This document shows positions 23,704 to 31,961 of a DNA stretch of 46,540 nucleotides, one piece after another. How positions within the stretch are numbered: the stretch's first letter is position 1; every line of letters begins with the position of its first letter. The DNA is from Steroidobacter sp. (GTDB lineage Bacteria; Pseudomonadota; Gammaproteobacteria; Steroidobacterales; Steroidobacteraceae): the NCBI RefSeq assembly GCF_016790065.1, contig NZ_JAEUPY010000095.1:1-46540 (forward strand). The letters run 5' to 3'. The notes below the pieces were generated by a model that saw only the letters and a program-made list of their open reading frames with translations, made no database searches and was not told the origin of the DNA. A program made the position numbers and the translations under genes.

Positions 23704-24849
23704 ATGTTCATGCAACGACTTGCACTTCGACGAACACTGGGGGCGCTGACGTTGGTCTTGTCCATCGGCCTGCTGAGTGTGCCGGCCGAGGCCAATGTGC
23801 CGTCGTCGGCCACCAAGCCGTTGCGCTCGCTGGTCAGTGTCGAAGGCGTGCGTGAAAACCAGTTGCTAGGTTATGGCCTGGTGGTCGGCTTGCAAGGCAC
23901 CGGCGATGGCACTCAGGTGAAGTTTGCCGGCCAGTCGGTCGCCAACATGCTGAAACAGTTTGGGGTGAAGTTGCCCGAAGGCACCGACCCTCGGTTACGT
24001 AACGTCGCTACTGTCATGGTCAGCGCGGTGTTTCCTCCCGGATATCGACGGGGCCAGAAGATCGACGTTACGGTCTCTTCCATGGGCGACGCCAAGAGCC
24101 TGCGTGGCGGCTTGTTGTTGCTCACACCGCTGCGCGCTGCGGACTCGGAAGTCTACGCACTCGCTCAGGGCAACCTGGTCGTCGGCGGCTTGTCGGCGCA
24201 AGGGGCGAGCGGCTCCAGCGTGACTGTGAATTCGCCGACCTCGGGTCGCGTGCCCAACGGTGGCACGGTCGAACGCGAGATCGAGACCGATTTCGACACT
24301 CGCCCAACCGTGTTGCTCAGCTTGAAGCTGCCTAGCTTCCAGACGGCCACTAACATCGTGCAAGCCATCAATAAGCGCTATGGCTCTGTCGCCACCACCC
24401 GCAATGCTACGAGCGTTGAAGTGATCGCGCCGATGGACCCGACCGCGCGCGTCGCCTTCGTCGCCGGTTTGGAAACGTTGCCGGTCGACACGGGCACGTC
24501 CCAGCCCAAAGTCGTGTTCAATTCGCGTACCGGCACGGTGGTCATCTCCGAAGGCGTGCGAGTGCGCTCGGCGGCGATTTCTCATGGTGGCTTGAAGGTG
24601 GTCATCAGCGAGACGCCGCAGGTAAGCCAGCCGAATCCGTTCAGCCAAGGTCAGACAGTAGTGACGCCACAGTCCGACGTGTCGGTCACGCAAGACGAAG
24701 GTCGCATGTTCCAGTGGCCGGAAGGGGTGAGCCTGCAAGCCATCATCGATACGGTCAACAGCACCGGTGCGACACCGGACGATTTGATGGCCATCCTGCA
24801 GGCGTTGGATCAAGTCGGTGCCATCGAAGGCGAGCTGACGGTCATCTGA
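23704..24849 (+). CDS. flgI: P-ring protein FlgI
   Basis: FlgI forms the periplasmic P ring in the peptidoglycan layer. The 381-residue product has a signal peptide (about residues 1-30, ending EANV), then the conserved SVEGVRENQLLGYGLVVGLQGTGD and NVATVMVSAVFPPGYRRGQKIDVTVSSMGDAKSLRGG segments. FlgA, its assembly chaperone, is encoded in the inverted gene 5 kb upstream. Confidence 0.97.
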   Translation: MFMQRLALRRTLGALTLVLSIGLLSVPAEANVPSSATKPLRSLVSVEGVRENQLLGYGLVVGLQGTGDGTQVKFAGQSVANMLKQFGVKLPEGTDPRLRNVATVMVSAVFPPGYRRGQKIDVTVSSMGDAKSLRGGLLLLTPLRAADSEVYALAQGNLVVGGLSAQGASGSSVTVNSPTSGRVPNGGTVEREIETDFDTRPTVLLSLKLPSFQTATNIVQAINKRYGSVATTRNATSVEVIAPMDPTARVAFVAGLETLPVDTGTSQPKVVFNSRTGTVVISEGVRVRSAAISHGGLKVVISETPQVSQPNPFSQGQTVVTPQSDVSVTQDEGRMFQWPEGVSLQAIIDTVNSTGATPDDLMAILQALDQVGAIEGELTVI

Positions 24850-24868
24850 TTTCATTCAAGAGCCCGGC

Positions 24869-25162
24869 ATGAACGTCACCGCCATTGCGTCGACCGCTGC
24901 GACTCCGGACGAAGACGCTGTTTATCGCGCCAAAGTTCAGCAGGCCGCCGAGAAGTTCGAAAGCTTTTTCATCTCGCAGATGCTGCGTCAGATGCGTAGC
25001 GCCACGCGTGAAATCGCCGGCGAAGACAGCGTCTACAGCAGCAACAGTCACAGCGACATGCTCGACTTTGCCGATACTTCCTTTGCCGACGCGATGTCGC
25101 AACAGCGCGCGTTCGGTATCGCCGACGTGATCGTGCGTCAGCTGCTGCCCGCCAGTAAATAA
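24869..25162 (+). CDS. flgJ: Rod-capping protein FlgJ, single-domain form without muramidase
   Basis: FlgJ caps the growing rod. The 97-residue product matches only the N-terminal rod-binding domain (AAEKFESFFISQMLRQMRSATR and SHSDMLDFADTSFADAMSQQRAFGIADVIVRQL). The C-terminal glucosaminidase/muramidase domain of enteric FlgJ (about 310 residues in total) is absent, so a separate lytic enzyme must open the peptidoglycan. Single-domain FlgJ is common in other bacteria, so this is probably the native form and not a truncation. Confidence 0.92.
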   Translation: MNVTAIASTAATPDEDAVYRAKVQQAAEKFESFFISQMLRQMRSATREIAGEDSVYSSNSHSDMLDFADTSFADAMSQQRAFGIADVIVRQLLPASK

Positions 25163-25186
25163 CCTTTAAAAAATAACTGGGCAGGC

Positions 25187-25216
25187 ACTTAATTGTTGGG
25201 CGCGGCTGGTCGCTTT
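25187..25216 (+). promoter_or_regulatory. Promoter-like element copy 4 upstream of flgK
   Basis: GGCACTTAATT at 25184-25194, then GTCGCTTTCCAA at 25209-25220, with 16 bases between TTAA and GTCGC. An A6 tract lies upstream (25168-25173). The pair of boxes is nearly identical to the one before fliD. It sits about 10 bp before the flgK ATG, so a transcript from it would have a short leader. Confidence 0.5.
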
Positions 25217-25226
25217 CCAATCCAGC

Positions 25227-26606
25227 ATGAGCATCATCTATAACGCACTCTCGGGCGCAATGGCGGCACAGGCGGCTTTGGCCACCACCAGCCAGAACGT
25301 TGCCAACGTGATGACGCCGGGCTATACGCGCCAGGGTGTCCTGCTGGCGTCCGTGCAGCCACTGCAGTCTGGCGCACTGAGCGCGGGTAGCGGTGTGAAA
25401 GTGCCAGCGCTGCTGCGCTTCAGCGACGGCTACAAGAGTTTGCAGTTGTGGAACGCCGCTTCCGAACTTGGCCAGCGCACCACCGCGCAGCCGTACCTGA
25501 CTCAGCTCGAGCAAGTGATGGGCGATGAGCAGTCAGGTATCAATAGCGGTTTGGATGCGTTCTTCAGCGCGTTGAACGCCGCCAGCGTCGATCCGACGTC
25601 GAGCCCGCTACGACAACAGGTCATCACGTCCGCGGATGCGCTGGCGCAGCGCTTCAACAGCCTCACGCAGTTGTTGTCGAATCAGCGCGCGGCTGTCGTT
25701 CAACAACGCCAGACCACGATTACCCAGGTCAACGGCCTGTCCAAAGACATCGCCGAACTGAACCGTCAGATCGCCGCGACTCAAGGCACCGGCGTGAATC
25801 CGTCGGCGCTCATCGATGCGCGCGACAACAAGATCGATGAGTTGTCCGGCCTGGTGGCTTTGCAAGTCGTCGAACAGGCCGATGGCACGCGTAGCATCTC
25901 GTTGCGCGGCGGTCAGCCGTTAGTGGTTGGCGCACGTGCCGCGACGATGAGTGCGGTTACCAATCCCGACGGTTCGCAAACGTTGCAAGTGGGCTTCGCC
26001 AACGAAACGTTCATTTTGTCCAAGACCGGCTTGGGCGGTGAGCTCGGCGGCTTGGAGGATTACGAAGCCAACACGCTGGTGCCGATGATCCAATCCATTA
26101 GCGACATGGCCGAGCAGTTGGCCGACGCGGTCAACACTCAGTTGGCGGCTGGCTTCAAGCCCGACGGCACGGCTGGCACGCCGCTGTTCGAATTCGATGC
26201 CTCCACTTCGACCGGCACGTTGCGCGTTACCAGCGGAATTCTGGCCAGCGATCTGGCTTTCTCTGCGGATGCGACCGCGCCCGGCAACAGCGATAACCTG
26301 CTGGAATTGATCGACATCCGCACTCAGTCGGTGACGTTGACCGGACTCGGCTCGGTGTCGCTGGCGGATGCCTCGACACAGTTGGTTGCCAAGCTGGGCA
26401 TGACCAGTCAGCAGAATCAGGCCGCGATGGATACAGCGCAGACCGTGCGGAATCAAGCGGAAGAAAGCTGGAAATCCACCAGCGGCGTGAATACCGACGA
26501 AGAAGCCATCAACCTGATGCAATACCAGCAGATGTATCAGGCCAACATGAAAGTGATCGCAGTCGCCAACGAGCTGTTCGACAGCACGCTGGCGCTACTG
26601 GGTTGA
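25227..26606 (+). CDS. flgK: Hook-filament junction protein FlgK (HAP1)
   Basis: FlgK is the first junction protein between hook and filament. The 459-residue product has the axial N-terminal motif (IYNALSGAMAAQAALATTSQNVANVMTPGYTRQ), a long coiled region, and the C-terminal EEAINLMQYQQMYQANMKVIAVANELFDSTLALLG. The length is at the short end for FlgK, which usually exceeds 540 in enterics. A promoter-like element shared with fliD lies just upstream; flgL follows by 13 bp. Confidence 0.95.
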   Translation: MSIIYNALSGAMAAQAALATTSQNVANVMTPGYTRQGVLLASVQPLQSGALSAGSGVKVPALLRFSDGYKSLQLWNAASELGQRTTAQPYLTQLEQVMGDEQSGINSGLDAFFSALNAASVDPTSSPLRQQVITSADALAQRFNSLTQLLSNQRAAVVQQRQTTITQVNGLSKDIAELNRQIAATQGTGVNPSALIDARDNKIDELSGLVALQVVEQADGTRSISLRGGQPLVVGARAATMSAVTNPDGSQTLQVGFANETFILSKTGLGGELGGLEDYEANTLVPMIQSISDMAEQLADAVNTQLAAGFKPDGTAGTPLFEFDASTSTGTLRVTSGILASDLAFSADATAPGNSDNLLELIDIRTQSVTLTGLGSVSLADASTQLVAKLGMTSQQNQAAMDTAQTVRNQAEESWKSTSGVNTDEEAINLMQYQQMYQANMKVIAVANELFDSTLALLG

Positions 26607-26619
26607 GGAGGGCGTCCGC

Positions 26620-27531
26620 ATGCGTATCGCTAGCACCCAATTCCACACCACCATGAACACCGCCTTGCAGAAGGCATCCTCGCGGCTCGAGGACATTCTG
26701 CAAAAGATGGCGAGCGGCGAAAAGTATTCGTTGCCGTCGGAGCATCCGGTGACCACGGTGCGCATGTCGCGCTTGTATCGCGAGGAAGCGGCGCTCGATC
26801 AGTATCGCGACAACATCGGCGCTCTGCAGGCTCGCCTGACTCAGAATGAGGTTTATCTCAGCAGCATGTCCAATGACATGTTGAGCGCGCGCGATCTGCT
26901 GGTTTGGGCTGCGGACGGCAGCAACACTTCGGAGGACGTCTCCGCCATGGCCGAATCCTTGCAACCGCTGCTGGACAGCCTGTTTTACGTCACCAACAGC
27001 ACCGATGCTGAAGGACGCTATATCTTTTCGGGCACGGCCGTCGCTACGCCGACCGTGACTTACGATGCCACCGCAGCGGTGGGGTCGCGTTATACATACA
27101 CAGGAAATACTGAGGTTCAACGGGTGGTCGTCGGTCCAGGAGTCACACAGCCCGCCAACGTTTCGTTACCGGAAGTCGCGACGCTGTTGAATCAGCTGGA
27201 GCAGGTGCTGGCCACGCTGCAGACGCCGGGTGTCAACGTCAACGATGCGGCGGTACGCACACAAATTACTACCGCAATGGATGGGCTCGACGATGTCATC
27301 GAGAGCATCAGCGGTCGCATCGCCGGTCTGGGTGGCTCGCAGAATATTCTTGCGACGCTGGAGACCAGTCACGCCAATGTCAGTCTGTCCAATCAGCAGG
27401 CTGCATTGACGCTCGGGCAGCTCGACTACAGCGACGCGGCCGTCAAGTTGAGCGGCTACACGACAGCGGTGCAGGCGACTCAGAAGGCCTATGCCGAAGT
27501 CAGCAAGCTGTCGTTGTTCGATGTGATCTAA
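26620..27531 (+). CDS. flgL: Hook-filament junction protein FlgL (HAP3)
   Basis: FlgL is the second junction protein and resembles flagellin at both ends. The 303-residue product begins MRIASTQFHTTMNTALQKASSRL with the following KMASGEKYSLPSEHPVTTVRMSRLYRE, the HAP3 version of the flagellin N-terminus. It ends in the helix YSDAAVKLSGYTTAVQATQKAYAEVSKLSLFDVI. It is not a flagellin itself, because the central domain is short and the SEHP segment is FlgL-typical. Confidence 0.95.
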   Translation: MRIASTQFHTTMNTALQKASSRLEDILQKMASGEKYSLPSEHPVTTVRMSRLYREEAALDQYRDNIGALQARLTQNEVYLSSMSNDMLSARDLLVWAADGSNTSEDVSAMAESLQPLLDSLFYVTNSTDAEGRYIFSGTAVATPTVTYDATAAVGSRYTYTGNTEVQRVVVGPGVTQPANVSLPEVATLLNQLEQVLATLQTPGVNVNDAAVRTQITTAMDGLDDVIESISGRIAGLGGSQNILATLETSHANVSLSNQQAALTLGQLDYSDAAVKLSGYTTAVQATQKAYAEVSKLSLFDVI

Positions 27532-27544
27532 CGGCTAGCGCTGA

Positions 27545-28546
27545 ATGCAACTCTCGGTCGTAGATTCCGGCAGGCAAGTTACTCCGCGCAGCGCCGTCGA
27601 AGGCGTTGCGCTGAAGCGCACTGAATTTCCCGCGCCGGTGGGGAAGATTGAAGCCGTTGCGCCGGTCTCGTCACGCGGCGGACTGAAGACTTACGACGGT
27701 GAGTTGAATCGTCAGGTCTCCGGCGCACAGCAGGCGCTGCAGTTTCTTGCCGAAGCCGATGCTCGACTGCGTTCGCTACGCAAAGAACTGACCTCCGGCG
27801 ATGCTGCCGCTGCCATCGAGAAGTTCAGCCAGTTCTGGCAGCAGCGTTCGGCCGCCAGCGCCGGCACGCTGGACGGCAATCTCAAGTTCAACGCCGATAC
27901 TCAAGGCAAACAAGAGTTCGCGGTCCGCGGCCTGAGTTTCGAAACATTACGCAGTGGCGACACCGAAACCTTGAGTTTCGCGGTGGGGCGCTGGTCGCGT
28001 CAGTCCACGTCCATCACCGTGGATCCGAATCAATCCGAGTCTGCCATCGTTGGTGCCTTAGATCGTGCGCTTGCTCCGATGGGCGTACGAGCGACGCGTG
28101 ATGCGAAGGGTGAGTTGGCGTTCAACGTCGCCGAAGCCGATTGGCCGCAGGTTCGCGATTCGCTGGCCATTCGTGGCGGCGGCCGTCGCTTTCCCACGGG
28201 CCAGTTCAATCAGGTGCGCACGGTCGTTGCCGAGCAGGCGATTCAGCCGTCGCAGTGGAGCAGCACCGATCCGCGCAGCGCGCTCAAAGACATCACTCAG
28301 GCTCAGCTGCTGATTCGTAAGTCGTACGGTGACGCTCGAGCGGTGCTCGACGAGGCTGCTCAGAACGTCGACGGCCGGTCCACAACGACTGTGCAAGGCG
28401 CCTACTGGCAGGATTTCGCCGAAGAGTACGCCGATACTTTGGGTCGCGGCGATGCCGCTGCCATCGCTGCCACTGCGCCCGCCGTTGCAGGGATTTCCAA
28501 GCGCACTGTGTCGGCTCTGCTGGCCGCCGCCCCAGCTACCCCGTGA
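27545..28546 (+). CDS. Uncharacterised flagellar-locus protein in the LafW position
   Basis: The 333-residue product has no signal peptide or membrane segment, as expected for a type III export substrate. A coiled region lies at about residues 55-100 (QQALQFLAEADARLRSLRKELTSG), followed by a mixed alpha/beta middle and an Ala-rich C-terminal helix. It starts 13 bp after flgL on the same strand and is probably in the flgKL transcript. In E. coli Flag-2 and Vibrio lateral loci the gene after lfgL is lafW, a putative hook-associated protein; this product occupies the same place. Homology could not be tested here. Alternatives are a filament or junction accessory protein. Confidence 0.55.
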   Translation: MQLSVVDSGRQVTPRSAVEGVALKRTEFPAPVGKIEAVAPVSSRGGLKTYDGELNRQVSGAQQALQFLAEADARLRSLRKELTSGDAAAAIEKFSQFWQQRSAASAGTLDGNLKFNADTQGKQEFAVRGLSFETLRSGDTETLSFAVGRWSRQSTSITVDPNQSESAIVGALDRALAPMGVRATRDAKGELAFNVAEADWPQVRDSLAIRGGGRRFPTGQFNQVRTVVAEQAIQPSQWSSTDPRSALKDITQAQLLIRKSYGDARAVLDEAAQNVDGRSTTTVQGAYWQDFAEEYADTLGRGDAAAIAATAPAVAGISKRTVSALLAAAPATP

Positions 28547-28586
28547 CTTTTGCTAGCATCGCTCCTCAGGCGATGAGGCAAGGCCC

Positions 28587-29123
28587 ATGGATTATCGATT
28601 ACGGGTGGCGACCACCGCCGACGAACCTTTTCTGCACGATTTGATCGGGCGCTCCATTCGAGAGTTGGGCGCGGGCGACTACACGCCGGCGCAAATCGAG
28701 GCAGCTCTGCTGGGCGCGTTCGGCGTGGATACGCAGCTGATTCGCGATCAAACCTACTTCGTCATCATCACTGGCACCGATGAGATCGTCGGCTGCGGTG
28801 GCTGGAGCCGACGCAAGACGCTGTTTGGCAGCGACACGCGAGAGGTCAGGGATAATTCGTGGCTCGACCCCGCAACGGATGCAGCTCGCATCCGTGCTTT
28901 TTTCATCGACTCTCGTCATGCACGCCGCGGCTTGGGTCGAATGTTGCTCGACCGGTGCGAATCCGAAGCTGCTGCCGCCGGTTTCACCCAGTTCGCGCTG
29001 ATGGCCACGTTGCCCGGCAAGCGTTTGTATGAAGTCTGTGGCTATGTCGGAAACGAAGCTATCGAGCATCCGCTGCCTGGCGGGCTGCACATCACTTTCG
29101 TGCCCATGACGAAGGCCAAGTGA
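28587..29123 (+). CDS. GNAT-family N-acetyltransferase
   Basis: The 178-residue product is a typical GNAT acetyltransferase, which transfers acetyl from acetyl-CoA to an amine. Core strands and the acetyl-CoA binding motif A are seen in IRAFFIDSRHARRGLGRMLLDRCESEAAAAG, with the R/Q-x-x-G-x-G/A version RRGLGR. The acceptor is unknown. It marks the end of the flagellar locus: the intergenic stretch (28547-28586) holds a 6-bp stem CATCGC/GCGATG at 28557-28575 that may be a weak terminator or a regulatory hairpin. Confidence 0.88.
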   Translation: MDYRLRVATTADEPFLHDLIGRSIRELGAGDYTPAQIEAALLGAFGVDTQLIRDQTYFVIITGTDEIVGCGGWSRRKTLFGSDTREVRDNSWLDPATDAARIRAFFIDSRHARRGLGRMLLDRCESEAAAAGFTQFALMATLPGKRLYEVCGYVGNEAIEHPLPGGLHITFVPMTKAK

Positions 29124-29154
29124 TAGGATCGATGCGCTCGATATAACGTAGCGC

Positions 29155-29171
29155 CCGTCCATTCAGGACGG
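29155..29171. other. Short perfect hairpin before the small membrane protein gene
   Basis: CCGTCC (29155-29160) and GGACGG (29166-29171) pair across a 5-base loop, 12 bp before the next start codon. No T-run follows, so it is not a standard terminator; it could influence translation of the next gene. Confidence 0.4.
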
Positions 29172-29183
29172 CATGGAGGCCGC

Positions 29184-29501
29184 ATGAAGCGCAGATCGAA
29201 GCGCAAGTGGCAGCTGGTCGTCGCAGTGCTGGTGCTGCTGGCCGGTATTGGCGTGTGGAGCGGTAGGGATACATTCGCGACCGCACGCATCGGTACAACC
29301 TACCTCGCCAAACAAACTTGCTCTTGCCTATTTGTCGCAGAGCGCCCCTTCGAATCCTGTCGCGCCGACTTCGATCCTGAAGCCGTGCGCTCGCTCGATG
29401 TCGTTGCGTCTTCAGGCGCCGTGACTGCCTCCGCTCTGGGCGGACTGATTTCTTCCCGCGCTGTGTTTGAAACAGGATATGGCTGCCATCCGGTGAACTG
29501 A
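29184..29501 (+). CDS. Small membrane-anchored Cys protein paired with serine hydrolase
   Basis: The 105-residue product has a basic N-terminus and one membrane helix (about residues 10-26), then an extracytoplasmic part with the pattern TYLAKQTCSCLFVAERPFESC and a C-terminal TGYGCHPVN. The Cys residues could form disulfides in the periplasm. From memory, longer serine hydrolases carry a similar N-terminal segment fused to the catalytic domain, so this may be the separated first half of such an enzyme. It lies 11 bp before the hydrolase gene, with a GGAGG ribosome site five bases ahead of its ATG. Confidence 0.7.
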   Translation: MKRRSKRKWQLVVAVLVLLAGIGVWSGRDTFATARIGTTYLAKQTCSCLFVAERPFESCRADFDPEAVRSLDVVASSGAVTASALGGLISSRAVFETGYGCHPVN

Positions 29502-29512
29502 GGGAAGTCGCG

Positions 29513-30670
29513 ATGCTGCGCTTTCTGCTGGCGACGACGCTGCTGATTCTGACCGTTGCGAGTGCTCATGCACAGTTGGTGCCGTTGCCGCCGCAGGCGC
29601 CGGATGTTCCCTGGCCGACGGTTGAGTGGCCGGTGGGGCCGCTGCCAGAAAAAATGGATGCGGCTGCATTTCGCGCGGCGATGAACGATGCCTTCGACGA
29701 ACCTGCGCACGGTCTCGGCGAGACGCGTGCTGTCGTCATCATTCGCGGCGGCCGTTTGATTTACGAGCGTGCAGCGCCTGGCTACACGACCAGCATGCGA
29801 TTGGTGTCTTGGTCCATGGCCAAATCGGTGACCCAAGCGTTGGTGGGTATCGCCGTGAAGCAGGGCAAAGTAAACATCGACAAACCGATGGGTAACCCGC
29901 ACTGGCCCGCGGACGATTTGCGAGCTCAGATTCCGTGGCGGCAGTGGCTGCAAATGACCGATGGTCAGCACTATCTCGAGATCCAGGCCAAGTCCATTGC
30001 TGAGAGCGACGCGTCTCGCAAACTGTTCGGCCCGGGACGCTTGGACGTCGCCAACTATTGCGCCGGGCTGCCGCTGGCAGACGATCCGGGCAAGCACTGG
30101 AACTACAACTCTTGCGGCATCGTGCTGACCGCCGACGCGTTGACTCGCGCTGTCGTGCCTAAGCCCAAATCGCCTGACCAACGTCGCGCAGCCATGTCGA
30201 CCTGGATGCACGCGAATCTGTTCGATGTCATCGGCATGAATCCGCAGCCCGAATTCGATGCCACCGGTCTGCTCTATGGCAGCGCTCTGATCTACGCATC
30301 GGCTCGCGACTTTGCCCGATTCGGGCTGCTTTATCTGCGCGACGGCGTCTGGGATGGCCAGAGGGTTCTGCCGGAAGGTTGGGTGGATTTCGCGCGCACA
30401 CCGGGCACCAGCGTCAACGCGGATATCTATGGAGCAGGGTGGTGGATTGCGCCGAAACAGGGTGCCGGCCGGCCGTATCCCATCTACATCGATACCGGGC
30501 CCGAGCGCGACGGCTTCAGTGCGCAGGGTTTTGAAGGCCAATACACTCTGGTGGTGCCATCGAAGGATATGGTGATCGTGCGCTTGGGATTGACGCCCGA
30601 AAAGGATCTGCGCACCGGCGCTTTGAAAGATTGGCTGGGCCGCGTGGCGCGCAGCTTCCCAGCCTATTAG
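29513..30670 (+). CDS. Serine hydrolase of the beta-lactamase/penicillin-binding fold
   Basis: The 385-residue product has a signal peptide (about residues 1-20, ending SAHA) and acts outside the cytoplasm. The catalytic S-x-x-K motif is SMAKS (Ser at about residue 101), followed by the Tyr-containing second motif WNYNSCG near residue 200. The family (COG1680, class C beta-lactamase-like) includes esterases, D-aminopeptidases and peptidases; the substrate cannot be told from sequence. It is likely cotranscribed with the preceding small membrane protein. Confidence 0.88.
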   Translation: MLRFLLATTLLILTVASAHAQLVPLPPQAPDVPWPTVEWPVGPLPEKMDAAAFRAAMNDAFDEPAHGLGETRAVVIIRGGRLIYERAAPGYTTSMRLVSWSMAKSVTQALVGIAVKQGKVNIDKPMGNPHWPADDLRAQIPWRQWLQMTDGQHYLEIQAKSIAESDASRKLFGPGRLDVANYCAGLPLADDPGKHWNYNSCGIVLTADALTRAVVPKPKSPDQRRAAMSTWMHANLFDVIGMNPQPEFDATGLLYGSALIYASARDFARFGLLYLRDGVWDGQRVLPEGWVDFARTPGTSVNADIYGAGWWIAPKQGAGRPYPIYIDTGPERDGFSAQGFEGQYTLVVPSKDMVIVRLGLTPEKDLRTGALKDWLGRVARSFPAY

Positions 30671-30803
30671 TAACAACACGACTCAACGGGCCCAGGAGTT
30701 CCATCGTCTCAATAGAGCTTTGAATCCTCACTGGGGGGGGCTTGAAGCCCGCATCGCAGCTGTCTACAGTCGCCGCGCCATAACAAAAACAACGCGAGGC
30801 TAG
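30671..30803. other. Intergenic gap with a small GGGCT/AGCCC stem
   Basis: A G7 run merges into GGGCTTGAAGCCC, which can fold into a 5-bp stem with a TGA loop. It lies between the serine hydrolase and the three-gene unknown operon and may hold the operon's promoter. No clear -35/-10 pair is recognised. Confidence 0.3.
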
Positions 30804-31952
30804 GTGGGCGCTTTCGTCCAAAACAATCTGGGTCTGGTCATCGTCGGCGCGATCATGCTGGTCGCCACGCTGGTGCTGACCGCTATCGGCCTGTTGATGC
30901 GCAACGCCGGTTTATCGTTGCGGCCCGTGGTTTTCATCGGTGTGTTCTTCGGGATCATCTGTGTGCCTCAGCTGCTAGGCCATGCGGCGCTGGCCCTTTG
31001 GCCTAAGGCAAAGCCCGCGCTCGATGAAACTGCCATTGCGGGTGTCGGTGGCTTTGATCGCCCGGAACTGATCTTCGGCCCTGATGTGGAGCGCGCGCGT
31101 TTGCAGGATGCACGGCCGATATTTTTGGCGGCGCTGGGTGGCGCAGAGGTCGCGCAGCTGCTCATTCGTTACAGCGGCGAGACTATCGTTGCCGCTCGCT
31201 TCGGCGACGAAGAGGCGGCACGAGTTGGCGGGGCTGCGTTATGGACGATGTTTGCTCCCCGCGGTACCTCGGGTGATGGCACGACGACCTTCGGCACCCG
31301 CACGCCCATCGGCGACAAGATCGCCTTGCAACGAGTAGGGCGAGCCGTGTTCATGTGGACGGGCCCTGATCGCGCCAGCATCGAGCAACGCATGCAGGCC
31401 GCTCACGTTCTCACCACGCCCGCGGACGTGCGGCCGAATTGGATGACTGCGTTCGACAGCTGGCGTGTGGCCGGTGCCGCCGTCGCTCTGCTGGTGATCC
31501 TTGCGTCACTTTGGTTTCTCAAAGGCGCTGCTTGGGCGTCCCGTGTGGAAGCCACTGCTCATGCCACCGCACCGTTGAGTGCAGCCGAACTCGACATGCG
31601 TATCGGCGCGCTGGCTTCGTCGTCGGTGCCGCTGACTCGCTTGAGCGATGGCCGATGGGAACTGCTCATTGAATATAAAGCGAGGCTTGAAGCGGGCGCG
31701 TACCGCTACGTGCTCGAGCTCGATGAGCCGAATCATCGCGTCAAGGTGCTCGAATATTTGTCGAGCCGGCGTTCGCGTGCCGGTGAGTACAGTTGGAAGC
31801 TGCAAATGGGCATCACCTTCTTCCACAAGGATTCAGCGGTCGATTTGCAGCAGGGCACGGGTCCATTGCAGCGGGCCGTGACCGAGGCCGGGTGGACCTG
31901 GCAGCCGATGTTGTTCGATGCGCCTCGCGCGCTGGCTTGGTTGGTTTCCTGA
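30804..31952 (+). CDS. Membrane protein of unknown function, first gene of a three-gene operon
   Basis: I do not recognise this 382-residue protein. It begins with two membrane helices (about residues 10-33 and 40-62), then has a soluble domain of about 160 residues with LIFGPDVERARLQDARPIFLAALGGAEVAQLL, a third membrane helix at about 226-247, and a C-terminal domain with YRYVLELDEPNHRVKVLEYL and WKLQMGITFFHKDSAVDLQ. The pattern suggests a sensor or assembly protein rather than a transporter, but that is a guess. The start is GTG. The next gene follows by 9 bp. Confidence 0.7.
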   Translation: MGAFVQNNLGLVIVGAIMLVATLVLTAIGLLMRNAGLSLRPVVFIGVFFGIICVPQLLGHAALALWPKAKPALDETAIAGVGGFDRPELIFGPDVERARLQDARPIFLAALGGAEVAQLLIRYSGETIVAARFGDEEAARVGGAALWTMFAPRGTSGDGTTTFGTRTPIGDKIALQRVGRAVFMWTGPDRASIEQRMQAAHVLTTPADVRPNWMTAFDSWRVAGAAVALLVILASLWFLKGAAWASRVEATAHATAPLSAAELDMRIGALASSSVPLTRLSDGRWELLIEYKARLEAGAYRYVLELDEPNHRVKVLEYLSSRRSRAGEYSWKLQMGITFFHKDSAVDLQQGTGPLQRAVTEAGWTWQPMLFDAPRALAWLVS

Positions 31953-31961
31953 CGAGGGCTC

